Below are positions 51,862 through 59,681 of a stretch of 64,000 nucleotides of DNA, piece after piece. The DNA lies in assembly GCF_000252855.1 (NCBI RefSeq), contig NC_017045.1, positions 868,001-932,000 on the forward strand, written 5' to 3'. How positions within the stretch are numbered: the first letter of the stretch is position 1; each line of letters starts with the position of its first letter. The notes beneath the pieces were generated by a model that did no database searches, was not told the DNA's origin, and saw only the letters and a list, made by a program, of their open reading frames with translations. The DNA is from Riemerella anatipestifer ATCC 11845 = DSM 15868 (GTDB lineage Bacteria; Bacteroidota; Bacteroidia; Flavobacteriales; Weeksellaceae). The position numbers were made by a program, and so were the translations under genes.

Positions 51862-52278
51862 TTAAACAGCTAACGAAATAGGAGGACGAAACGATTGGTC
51901 AAAAACATCTCTTAGAACAAAGAAGTCTTTGGATATAATCTTGCGTTCAGAATTTTCGTAGAAAACCTCATCAAAGGTAGGCAACCCATTATCCAAAAGT
52001 ACAAAAACAACCGTTTCATATAAAGATAGACCTACCAAAACGTCGTCTTGTTGGTTGTCTTTCAGTTCTTTTTCTAAGTAACATTTACCATGACAGCTCA
52101 TCTGAGGCTTATCTTTGTTAATACAATAATTTGCCTCTATAAAGCTTTGGTTTAGCTTAAAATGAACCACAACTATACTCTGCTGGAGAGAAACCAGCAT
52201 TATAATCGCTAACATTATATAAGCTAAAACCTTTTTCACGAGTACAAAACTAATATTTTTTATAATACCAATTGCCAA
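51862..52278 (-). CDS. Small membrane protein with CHGKC motif
   Basis: A 138-residue protein I do not recognise by name, of a small family in Bacteroidota. One hydrophobic helix at about 15-38 (AYIMLAIIMLVSLQQSIVVV), then a cysteine/histidine block: Cys52 (ANYCINKDKPQM), Cys62-His63-x2-Cys66 (SCHGKCYLEKEL). The rest is acidic with a C-terminal DQSFRPPISLAV. The motif suggests metal binding or a disulfide outside the inner membrane. It is the first gene of the MbnP locus, 160 bp before mbnP. A later ATG could be the start; the hydrophobic core would remain. Confidence 0.65.
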   Translation of the reverse strand: MAIGIIKNISFVLVKKVLAYIMLAIIMLVSLQQSIVVVHFKLNQSFIEANYCINKDKPQMSCHGKCYLEKELKDNQQDDVLVGLSLYETVVFVLLDNGLPTFDEVFYENSERKIISKDFFVLRDVFDQSFRPPISLAV

Positions 52279-52358
52279 TATGGATAAAAATCATAGTACA
52301 GTTATTTTCCTTATTTTTGCCGTTCGTTAAATTGTTAATCATTTAAAAATTAGACATT

Positions 52359-54281
52359 GTGCTTTCAGTTCAGAGTTTAGGATTGCATCATTCGGGGAAT
52401 TACCTGTTCCGTGATGTTAATTTCACTATAAAAAAAGAAGATAAAATAGGTTTAGTTGGGAAGAATGGAGCTGGCAAATCTACACTCCTCAAAATGCTTT
52501 CGGGCGAAATAAGTTTCTACGAAGGCGAAGTAATCCCAGAAGGTAACATCAGCATAGGTTTCTTAAAGCAAGATTTAGATTTTGTAAAAGGTAGAACCGT
52601 TTGGGACGAAACGATGCAAGCCTTTGAACAAATCAACGCGATGAAAGCAGAGCTAGACGATGTTAATCACCAACTAGCCACTAGAACCGACTACGAAAAC
52701 GATGCCTACCATCAGCTCATTCATCGTATGACGGAGCTTAACGACTTGCTTCATCATCACGATGCTTACAACCTAGAGGGCGATATGGAAAAAATACTTT
52801 TGGGACTAGGTTTTAAAGCGGACGACTTCCAAAAGATAACCGATGAGTTTTCTGGCGGCTGGCGTATGAGGATAGAACTCGCCAAACTACTCCTCCAAAA
52901 GAATGACCTTATGCTACTGGACGAGCCTACCAACCACTTAGATATGGAGTCCATCATTTGGTTAGAAAACTTCCTAAAAGATTACCCTGGGGCTATTGTA
53001 CTGGTGAGCCACGACAAGCAATTTATGACTTCGGTATGCAACCGAACTTTTGACATCAATAATAAAAAGGTAGATGACTACAAAGCCAACTATACCAAAT
53101 ACCTAGAGCTCCGCAAGGAACGAAGAGAGAAACTAGAACAAGCTAAAAAGAACCAAGATGCCGAAATCAAGCAAATGGAAGACAACATCAACCGATTTCG
53201 TGCTAGTGCTACCAAAGCCTCTTTCGCTCAATCCTTGATTAAAAAATTAGAAAAAATAGAACGCATAGAAATAGATAACGAAGATGTTTCTAAGTTCAAC
53301 ATCAGATTTGTACAGAGTATCGTTCCTGGGAAAGTAATCTTTGAAGCTGAAAATTTAGGAAAAGCCTACGGCACAAAACAGGTTTTTGATGGTGTGGACT
53401 TTTTCGTTCAAAGAGGCGAAAAAATAGCCTTACTCGGACAAAACGGTCAAGGTAAAACCACCCTTGCCAAAATACTCGCAGGAGAGATTAAAGATTATTC
53501 GGGAAGTTGGAATTTAGGACACAATGTAAACATCGGCTACTTTGCCCAAAATCAAGAGGAGGTACTTACTCCAAACAAAACCGTACTAGAAGAAGCCGAA
53601 GAAGCCGCCACCGAAGAAACCAGACCTAGAGTAAGAGACCTTTTAGGAAGTTTTCTCTTCCAAGGCGATGCCGTAAACAAGAAAACTAAAGTACTTTCTG
53701 GAGGCGAAAGAAATAGATTAGCATTATGTAAGTTGTTGTTGCGTCCGTTCAATACTTTGATTATGGACGAACCTACCAACCACCTAGACATACAGTCCAA
53801 GGAAATTATAAAACTCGCTTTACAGAATTTTGAAGGTACACTTATCGTTATTTCTCACGACAGAGAGTTCTTGCAAGGGCTTTGCGATAAGATTTTTGAG
53901 TTTAGAGATGGTAAGATGAAGGAGTTTTTAGGTAACATAGATGAATACCTAGAATACCGACAAAAGGAAAGCATTAGAGAAATATCCGTAGAGAAATCTA
54001 AACTAGAGGAAAAAGCCAAAACACCTCCTCCAAAAGCGGAGCCTGTAGTGGTGGAGAAACCTCAGTTTATTTCTAGAGAGCAAAAGAATCTACAAAACAA
54101 AATAAAGAAGCTAGAGGAGAAAATAGCCGACTACGAAACTGAAATAGCAACTCTAGAGGATATATTTGCAAAGACTAATCCTACGGAACAGGAACTAGAA
54201 AAATACCAAACCTTACAAAAGGAACTAGAAGCTATTATGTCTGAATGGGAAAGCCTATCGGAGCAATTAGACGCTTATTAA
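52359..54281 (+). CDS. ABC-F family ATPase
   Basis: A 640-residue soluble twin-ABC protein, with no membrane part. Walker A motifs: GKNGAGKST (34-42) and GQNGQGKTT near residue 360. Signatures are SGGWRMRIEL and LSGGERNRLALCK; two LLDEPTNHLD / MDEPTNHLD Walker B copies; a linker of about 80 residues between the halves with the EQAKKNQDAEIKQMEDN helices; and a C-terminal coiled coil (EKIADYETEIATLEDIFAK). ABC-F proteins act on ribosomes, not in transport. It resembles the Uup/YdiF group. A GTG start at 52359 is used; a TATTTTTG element lies at 52312. Confidence 0.92.
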   Translation: MLSVQSLGLHHSGNYLFRDVNFTIKKEDKIGLVGKNGAGKSTLLKMLSGEISFYEGEVIPEGNISIGFLKQDLDFVKGRTVWDETMQAFEQINAMKAELDDVNHQLATRTDYENDAYHQLIHRMTELNDLLHHHDAYNLEGDMEKILLGLGFKADDFQKITDEFSGGWRMRIELAKLLLQKNDLMLLDEPTNHLDMESIIWLENFLKDYPGAIVLVSHDKQFMTSVCNRTFDINNKKVDDYKANYTKYLELRKERREKLEQAKKNQDAEIKQMEDNINRFRASATKASFAQSLIKKLEKIERIEIDNEDVSKFNIRFVQSIVPGKVIFEAENLGKAYGTKQVFDGVDFFVQRGEKIALLGQNGQGKTTLAKILAGEIKDYSGSWNLGHNVNIGYFAQNQEEVLTPNKTVLEEAEEAATEETRPRVRDLLGSFLFQGDAVNKKTKVLSGGERNRLALCKLLLRPFNTLIMDEPTNHLDIQSKEIIKLALQNFEGTLIVISHDREFLQGLCDKIFEFRDGKMKEFLGNIDEYLEYRQKESIREISVEKSKLEEKAKTPPPKAEPVVVEKPQFISREQKNLQNKIKKLEEKIADYETEIATLEDIFAKTNPTEQELEKYQTLQKELEAIMSEWESLSEQLDAY

Positions 54282-54355
54282 TAAATAACATTCCCTTTTT
54301 CACAGCAAGAGCCTCCTTCATTAAAAAATAAAACCTCTATCCCTAATACATAAAA

Positions 54356-54395
54356 AAACAAATAGCCGTATCTTAATAGATACAGCTATTTGTTT
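54356..54395 (-). terminator. Intrinsic terminator after gcvP
   Basis: Stem of 18 positions with one mismatch (54356-54373 with 54378-54395) and a 4-base loop; the T run is on the minus strand. It follows the gcvP stop. Confidence 0.85.
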
Positions 54396-54410
54396 TTGGT
54401 ATAAAAGATA

Positions 54411-57269
54411 CTACATATAATTCTCTATAGGTGCACAAGTACACACTAAGTTTCTGTCTCCATAAGCCTCATCTACTCTAGATACAGATGCAAAGAATTT
54501 ATGCTCTCGTACCCAATCTAAAGGATAAGCCGCCTTCTCTCTAGAGTAAGGTTTATCCCAAGAGTCAGAAAGTACCACTTGCTCTGTGTGTGGTGCATTT
54601 TTAAGCACATTATTTTGAGCATCAGCTTGTCCGTTAGCTATTTCTTCTATCTCTTTCTTAATAGAAATAAGAGCTTCTGCAAAACGGTCTAGTTCAGCCT
54701 TACTTTCAGATTCGGTTGGCTCTATCATTAGCGTACCTGCCACAGGGAAACTCACTGTAGGTGCATGGAAACCGTAGTCCATCAATCGTTTAGCAACATC
54801 GGCTACCTCTATACCTAGTGTCTTAAACTGGCGGAAGTCCACAATACACTCGTGTGCCACTCTGCCCTGAGCATTAGTATAAAGAATAGGGAAATGTTCC
54901 TTTAGAACATCTTTTAGATAATTGGCATTAAGTATGGCATGTTCCGTAGCCTTTTTAAGACCTTGAGCTCCTAACATCTTGATATAAGCATAAGAGATAT
55001 TAAGCACTAATGACGACCCATAAGGTGCAGAAGAAATTGCCTGAATTGCCTGTGAACCACCTACCCCGATATTAGGATTAGACGGTAAAAACGGAACTAA
55101 ATGCTCTGCCACACAGATAGGTCCTACCCCTGGACCACCTCCACCGTGAGGGATTGCAAATGTTTTATGAAGGTTAAGGTGGCACACATCTGCCCCAATA
55201 AGCCCTGGACTTGTAAAGCCTACTTGAGCGTTCATATTTGCACCGTCCATATAAACTTGTCCGCCGTATTGGTGTACTAAACTGGTAATTTGTCTGATAT
55301 TAGCGTCAAAGAAACCGTAAGTAGAAGGATAGGTAATCATTACCGCAGAAAGGTTTTCGCCGTGTTCTTCTGCTTTGGCTTTAAAGTCTTCAAAATCTAT
55401 TTCTCCGCTTTCTAGATTTTTCACTACAACCACTTTCATACCCGCCATTACTGCCGATGCTGGGTTAGTACCGTGAGCAGACTGAGGAATTAACACGATA
55501 TTTCTATGCCCCTCTCCTCTAGATTTATGATATTCACGAATGACCATAAGCCCCGCATACTCGCCTTGAGCTCCAGAGTTAGGCTGTAAAGAAGTTCCTG
55601 CAAAACCTGTAATTTCTGCTAAATCTTTTTCTAATTCTTTAATCAATAACTGATAACCACCTGCTTGTTCTGTAGGTACAAATGGATGAACACTACCCCA
55701 CTCTGCCCAAGATAATGGCAACATTTCAGTAGCAGCATTCAGTTTCATTGTACAAGACCCTAGCGAAATCATAGAGTGAGTTAGAGATAAATCCTTTCTC
55801 TCTAATCTCTTGATATAACGCATCAGCTCTGTTTCCGTATGGTACTTATTAAAGACTTCATCTTTCAATATTTCGTCTGTTCTTAATAAGTCTTTAGGTA
55901 AAGTACATTCTTCTTTTATATTGATTTTGAAACTTTGCTTCGCTTTAAAATTCGCAAAAGCATCTAATAATTTTTGTAACTTATCTTCAGTACAAGCCTC
56001 ATTGAGTGCTATACTTACGATACCTTCGGTAAAGTAATTCAGGTTGATACTCTGCCCTCTCATTAGCATCATTAAGTTGAGTTTTTCTTCCTCTGACAAT
56101 GCTATTTTAACAGTATCAAAACTTGCTTCTTCTACCACTTGATAACCTAATATTTTTAAAGACTCCGCAAGTGCATTCGCTTTATAGTGAATTTGGTCTG
56201 CAATAAACTCTAGACCTTTAGGTCCGTGATACACACAGTACATTCCTGCCATTACCGCCAAAAGAACCTGTGCTGTACAGATGTTAGAAGTCGCTTTTTC
56301 TCTTTTGATATGTTGTTCTCTAGTCTGTAACGCCATTCTTAACGCTCTCTTACCGTACATATCTTGAGAAACCCCTATAATTCTACCAGGTATATCTCTC
56401 TTGTAAGATTCTTGACAAGCAAAAAATGCTGCGTGTGGACCACCATATCCCATAGGAATACCAAATCTCTGTGTAGTACCTACCGCACAATCCGCCCCCA
56501 TAGAGGCAGGAGATTTCAGCTTAACCAATGCCATTGGGTCACAAGCCACCGCTACTTGTAGATTGTTTTCTTTATATTTGGCAATAGACTCTGTATAGTC
56601 TAATACCACTCCGTTTTTACCTGGATACTGAAGTAGCACACCAAAAAAGCCTTCGTTTAGATTTTCTTTCTCGTGGCAACCTACTACGATTTCTATCCCT
56701 AGTCCATCTGCTTTAGTTTGAAGTACAGCTATCGTCTGTGGCAACACCAACTCTGACACAAAAAAACGATTAGCTTCTGCTTTTTTCTGCTCTCTAGTTC
56801 GGTTTTCAAAGAACATATGCATAGCCTCTGCCGCTGCTGTACCTTCATCTAATAAAGAGGCATTAGATAAAGGAAAGCCCGTTAATGAAGACACCACTGT
56901 TTGGAAGTTAAGTAGTGCTTCTAGCCTACCTTGTGCTATCTCTGCCTGATATGGAGTATAAGCCGTGTACCAACTAGGATTTTCTAAAATATTTCTCTGA
57001 ATTACCGACGGTAATATTACATTGTGATAACCAAACCCAATGTAATTATCAAAAAGATAATTTTTAGAAGCTAACTCCTTAGAATGAGAAAGCATTTCGT
57101 ACTCCGATAGGGGTTCTGAAATGCTTAAATCTTTATCCGCTCTAATATCTGCTGGTATGGTTTGAGAAATGAGCTCCTCTATTGAAGATACTCCTATCTT
57201 AGAAAGCATCGCCTGTGTGTCTTGCTCGTTAAGACTAATGTGACGATTAACAAAGGCTTGTGTATTCAT
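54411..57269 (-). CDS. gcvP: Glycine dehydrogenase, P protein of the glycine cleavage system
   Basis: A 952-residue PLP enzyme that decarboxylates glycine and passes the aminomethyl group to the H protein. It is the fused full-length form (alpha and beta in one chain). The PLP lysine is near residue 700 in HLNLHKTFAIPHGGGGPGVGP. FPLSNASLLDEGTAAAEAM and LGSCTMKLNAATEM are typical blocks. The N-terminal half is the inactive pseudo-subunit. It is monocistronic. gcvT and gcvH are not in the window, but lpdA (L protein) is. Confidence 0.97.
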   Translation of the reverse strand: MNTQAFVNRHISLNEQDTQAMLSKIGVSSIEELISQTIPADIRADKDLSISEPLSEYEMLSHSKELASKNYLFDNYIGFGYHNVILPSVIQRNILENPSWYTAYTPYQAEIAQGRLEALLNFQTVVSSLTGFPLSNASLLDEGTAAAEAMHMFFENRTREQKKAEANRFFVSELVLPQTIAVLQTKADGLGIEIVVGCHEKENLNEGFFGVLLQYPGKNGVVLDYTESIAKYKENNLQVAVACDPMALVKLKSPASMGADCAVGTTQRFGIPMGYGGPHAAFFACQESYKRDIPGRIIGVSQDMYGKRALRMALQTREQHIKREKATSNICTAQVLLAVMAGMYCVYHGPKGLEFIADQIHYKANALAESLKILGYQVVEEASFDTVKIALSEEEKLNLMMLMRGQSINLNYFTEGIVSIALNEACTEDKLQKLLDAFANFKAKQSFKINIKEECTLPKDLLRTDEILKDEVFNKYHTETELMRYIKRLERKDLSLTHSMISLGSCTMKLNAATEMLPLSWAEWGSVHPFVPTEQAGGYQLLIKELEKDLAEITGFAGTSLQPNSGAQGEYAGLMVIREYHKSRGEGHRNIVLIPQSAHGTNPASAVMAGMKVVVVKNLESGEIDFEDFKAKAEEHGENLSAVMITYPSTYGFFDANIRQITSLVHQYGGQVYMDGANMNAQVGFTSPGLIGADVCHLNLHKTFAIPHGGGGPGVGPICVAEHLVPFLPSNPNIGVGGSQAIQAISSAPYGSSLVLNISYAYIKMLGAQGLKKATEHAILNANYLKDVLKEHFPILYTNAQGRVAHECIVDFRQFKTLGIEVADVAKRLMDYGFHAPTVSFPVAGTLMIEPTESESKAELDRFAEALISIKKEIEEIANGQADAQNNVLKNAPHTEQVVLSDSWDKPYSREKAAYPLDWVREHKFFASVSRVDEAYGDRNLVCTCAPIENYM

Positions 57270-57305
57270 AAATTTTCTATTGTTTTTTTATTAGATTACA
57301 GAGCG

Positions 57306-57337
57306 TAAATTTATTACTTTTTGGTTTTCTATACAAA
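57306..57337 (-). promoter_or_regulatory. Promoter of gcvP
   Basis: On the minus strand TTTG (57337-57334), 20 bases, TAAATTTA (57313-57306). The -7 element matches TAnnTTTG except for the last base. The start would be about 30 bases before the ATG. Confidence 0.5.
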
Positions 57338-57374
57338 GATTTTGTGTGCTTATGTACCAATATTTTGTATTTGC

Positions 57375-57480
57375 ACCGTGCTAATAGCCCCTATAGAAGC
57401 GGATACCCCACAGCGAATAGGCGCGGAGCGAAGCGGAGCCTCTGAGCGAGGAGTATGAGCGGATAGCGGGAAATAGCTCC
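57375..57480. repeat. GC-rich intergenic island, possible dispersed repeat
   Basis: About 105 bases clearly richer in G and C than anything around. It has AGCGGATA twice (near 57397 and 57448), GCGGAGCGAAGCGGAGCC and a CCTC-N5-GAGG hairpin. It has no open frame of note and no match to a gene. It resembles the short GC-rich elements scattered between genes in this bacterial family, but one copy only is visible here. Confidence 0.45.
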
Positions 57481-57526
57481 TAAATAAAATCTGATAAATA
57501 TCAGCTAATTGATGAGTTTATTTTTA

Positions 57527-57557
57527 TTTGTATTTAATCTAAATTATATTATATTTG
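57527..57557 (+). promoter_or_regulatory. Strong promoter of the Cys-rich microprotein gene
   Basis: TTTG (57527-57530), 19 bases, TATATTTG (57550-57557): a full match to the Bacteroidota consensus. The ATG at 57562 begins only 4 bases after the -7 element, so the mRNA is leaderless or almost so. Confidence 0.75.
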
Positions 57558-57561
57558 CAAC

Positions 57562-57714
57562 ATGAATACAGCAGTAATTCCTTTTAAAGTACCTGTGCTT
57601 ACGCCTGCGTTTTCGGCTGAACAAGAGATGTTTTGCAGCAAAAAGAAATGTTGTAAAAAGTTTAAAAAGGGTAAAAGGTGCAAAAAATGCCCTGGCAGAT
57701 TGAAAATGGCTTAA
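57562..57714 (+). CDS. Cys/Lys-rich 50-residue microprotein
   Basis: A 50-residue ORF with a strong promoter. The first half is a mixed stretch (MNTAVIPFKVPVLTPAF), the second is extremely basic with five cysteines: CSKKKCC, then GKRCKKC. Cysteines are spaced C-x4-CC and C-x2-C, a pattern that could form a small metal knot, with 15 lysines and 3 arginines giving nucleic-acid affinity. It is convergent with the J-domain gene, overlapping its last codons by 4 bp. I know similar short proteins are common in this family but not their function. Confidence 0.65.
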   Translation: MNTAVIPFKVPVLTPAFSAEQEMFCSKKKCCKKFKKGKRCKKCPGRLKMA

Positions 57715-58337
57715 CGAAAAAGCCAAAATAAAAGTAGTATCACCAACAATAGAGCTAGAATATACGGAAGTTTACTAGGTCGGTTAGCAATATTAGATTG
57801 TTGTTTTGTATTGGTAAAATGAGTTTCAAAGAGAGGTGTTTCTACCTCTTGTATTTCTTTTATAGTAATGCCTTTGGCAACGGTTTTTTGCAATAGTGTA
57901 TTGGTAGCGTTCAGTAAAATTTTACACTCTCCGTTGGCATCAAATTGTGTGATTTTCACCCTTTTTTCTCCATAATTTTTTACTAGACCAAAAGGGATTA
58001 TTTTTATTACATCGGCGTTTTGTGTCTGCCAATTTAAAATAATTTCTTCTCCTTTTTTTACTCGGAGTTTATTTGCATGGAAAGTCTTGATATAAGGTGG
58101 CTGGTCGGATTTGATGTTTTGTTGTATTTGTGCTAGTTTTTGGTCATATAAGCTTCTACTACTTGAGTTGATAAGCACCTCGTAAGCCTCTTGAACCTCT
58201 CTAAAACGCTCCACAAAAAATGAATCGTTTTCGTTTTTATCAGGGTGATATTTAAGTGATAACTTTCGGTAAGCCTTCTTAATGTCTTCCGATGTAGCCT
58301 CTTCCGAAATCCCTAAAAAGTAATAGTAATTCTTCAC
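57711..58337 (-). CDS. J-domain protein with C-terminal membrane anchor
   Basis: A 208-residue protein. J domain 1-66 with His31-Pro32-Asp33 in KYHPDKNENDS. The middle (about 85-165) is a beta-rich domain with no zinc motif (EEIILNWQTQNADVIKI), and the last 20 residues form a membrane helix (LPYILALLLVILLLFWLF). So it is a tail-anchored Hsp40 co-chaperone facing the cytoplasm. The partner DnaK is elsewhere. It overlaps the stop of the NAD(P)-binding gene region by 1 bp spacing and shares 4 bp with the microprotein gene on the other strand. Confidence 0.85.
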   Translation of the reverse strand: MKNYYYFLGISEEATSEDIKKAYRKLSLKYHPDKNENDSFFVERFREVQEAYEVLINSSSRSLYDQKLAQIQQNIKSDQPPYIKTFHANKLRVKKGEEIILNWQTQNADVIKIIPFGLVKNYGEKRVKITQFDANGECKILLNATNTLLQKTVAKGITIKEIQEVETPLFETHFTNTKQQSNIANRPSKLPYILALLLVILLLFWLFR

Positions 58338-58338
58338 T

Positions 58339-58983
58339 TTAAACCAATTCCAAAATTTGTTTTAGTTCTAAAATATGAGTGCCTGTTTTGTATCTTTCCA
58401 CCGATTTTACCATTGCTTTACTTAAATCTTCCACTGATATAGGTTGATATTTTTTCAGTAATCCTATTTTATTAAAAGTATTTAATATAAGTAGTGAAAT
58501 ACGCTCTCCCAATCTCTTGGTATTAGGGCGTATAAGTAAACTTGGTCTTAAAATAATAAGGTTAGGGAAATTAAGTTCTGCAATTGCCTCCTCTAGTTTA
58601 CCCTTCATTTTAGAATAGAAAATTGGCGACTTTTTATCTGCTCCCATAGAAGAAATTAAAACCAATGTAGAAATACCGCTTTCTTTGGCTATTTTAGCAA
58701 ATGTGTATTGATAATCATAATCCACACGCCATTGAGCGTCCTGACTTCCAGCGTCTTTAAGCGTAGTTCCTAAACAAGAAAATGCAACATCTCCGCTAAT
58801 AATAGCCGAACTTTGTTCTAAATGATTAAAATCTACTTTACAAATTTCCACTTTTGGCAACAATGAAATACCCTCTCTCCTAGATAACGCCACCACCGAC
58901 TGATACGATAAATCGTTAGAAAGTGTATTTAATAGAGCCTTACCTGTAGCTCCCGTCCCACCAATAACTACTGCTTTTTTCAT
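58339..58983 (-). CDS. NAD(P)H-binding epimerase-like protein
   Basis: A 214-residue short-chain Rossmann protein with GGTGATGK at 8-15, then CLGTTL (FSCLGTTLKDAG), LVLISSMGADKKSPIFYSKMKG and a YxxxK-like pair (YSKMK). This matches the NAD(P)H-binding/HTATIP2 (TIP30)-like group. I use the ATG at 58983, as the in-frame upstream ATG (58998) adds only five residues outside the conserved start. It is 1 bp from the J-domain gene. Substrate not known. Confidence 0.82.
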   Translation of the reverse strand: MKKAVVIGGTGATGKALLNTLSNDLSYQSVVALSRREGISLLPKVEICKVDFNHLEQSSAIISGDVAFSCLGTTLKDAGSQDAQWRVDYDYQYTFAKIAKESGISTLVLISSMGADKKSPIFYSKMKGKLEEAIAELNFPNLIILRPSLLIRPNTKRLGERISLLILNTFNKIGLLKKYQPISVEDLSKAMVKSVERYKTGTHILELKQILELV

Positions 58984-58996
58984 CTCATTAAAATAC

Positions 58997-59023
58997 AAAA
59001 AGGGAGAACACAGACTCTCCCTT
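58997..59023 (-). terminator. Terminator after tpx
   Basis: An 8-bp stem (AAGGGAGA 59000-59007 with TCTCCCTT 59016-59023), an 8-base loop and, on the minus strand, a T run. It separates tpx from the downstream gene pair. Confidence 0.75.
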
Positions 59024-59031
59024 CAAAAAAA

Positions 59032-59529
59032 TTATTTTAAGCTCGCTAAAGCGGCTTCATAGTTAGGTTCATTAGTAATTTCAGATACTTGTTCTGTATA
59101 AATCACTTTATCATTTTCATCAGTGATGACAACCGCTCTACTCAACAATCCTTTAAGCGGTGAATCTAATAAAGTAACACCAAATTCTTCTCCAAAATCA
59201 CTTCTAAAATCAGATAGTGTTTCTACATTATTTAAACCTTCTGCAGCACAAAAACGCCCTAATGCAAATGGTAAATCTCTAGAGATATTTATCACTATCG
59301 TATTATCTAACTTAGATGCTTCTTCATTAAATTTTCTCGCTGAAGCGGCACATACTCCCGTGTCTATACTTGGAAAAATGTTAAGTACTTTTCTTTTTCC
59401 TGAGAAGTCATTTTTAGTTTTTTCGCTTAGATCTGAAGCTACTAGATTAAAGTCTTTTATTGTTTCTCCTAGTTTAGGAAGTTCTCCTACACTACTAATT
59501 TCATTACCTTTTAAAGTTAGTTTTGCCAT
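59032..59529 (-). CDS. tpx: Thiol peroxidase (atypical 2-Cys peroxiredoxin)
   Basis: A 165-residue Tpx that reduces hydroperoxides with thioredoxin. The peroxidatic Cys60 is in [14 protein letters not shown] and the resolving Cys94 in GRFCAAEGL, the spacing of the Tpx group. The opening [17 protein letters not shown] is typical. It is soluble and cytoplasmic. It has its own terminator, and a TATTTTTG promoter-like element is found at 59552-59559 on the minus strand. Confidence 0.95.
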   Translation of the reverse strand: MAKLTLKGNEISSVGELPKLGETIKDFNLVASDLSEKTKNDFSGKRKVLNIFPSIDTGVCAASARKFNEEASKLDNTIVINISRDLPFALGRFCAAEGLNNVETLSDFRSDFGEEFGVTLLDSPLKGLLSRAVVITDENDKVIYTEQVSEITNEPNYEAALASLK

Positions 59530-59551
59530 TTTTAAATGTTTTAATATTTAT

Positions 59552-59559
59552 CAAAAATA
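59552..59559 (-). promoter_or_regulatory. Candidate -7 element for tpx
   Basis: TATTTTTG on the minus strand, matching TAnnTTTG, 22 bp before the tpx ATG. No clear -33. Confidence 0.4.
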
Positions 59560-59614
59560 AATATAAATTTCTTATAAACCTATTTTTAGCTTTACTATCC
59601 TAATAAACACCAAC

Positions 59615-59645
59615 AAAAAAGCGTAAACTCCGAAAAGTTTACGCT
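59615..59645 (-). terminator. Terminator after nuoN
   Basis: A 10-bp perfect stem (AGCGTAAACT 59620-59629 with AGTTTACGCT 59636-59645), a 6-base loop and a T run on the minus strand. It ends the nuo operon. Confidence 0.85.
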
Positions 59646-59681
59646 CTATATATCAACTAATTGACTCTTAGTTTTATTTTC

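Noticed and set aside
57375-57480. GC-rich island as an rRNA or tRNA fragment
   Set aside because: No tRNA cloverleaf or rRNA motif could be recognised in it.
59123-59560. Open frame antisense to tpx
   Set aside because: It covers the peroxiredoxin gene, which has both catalytic cysteines, so it is a shadow.
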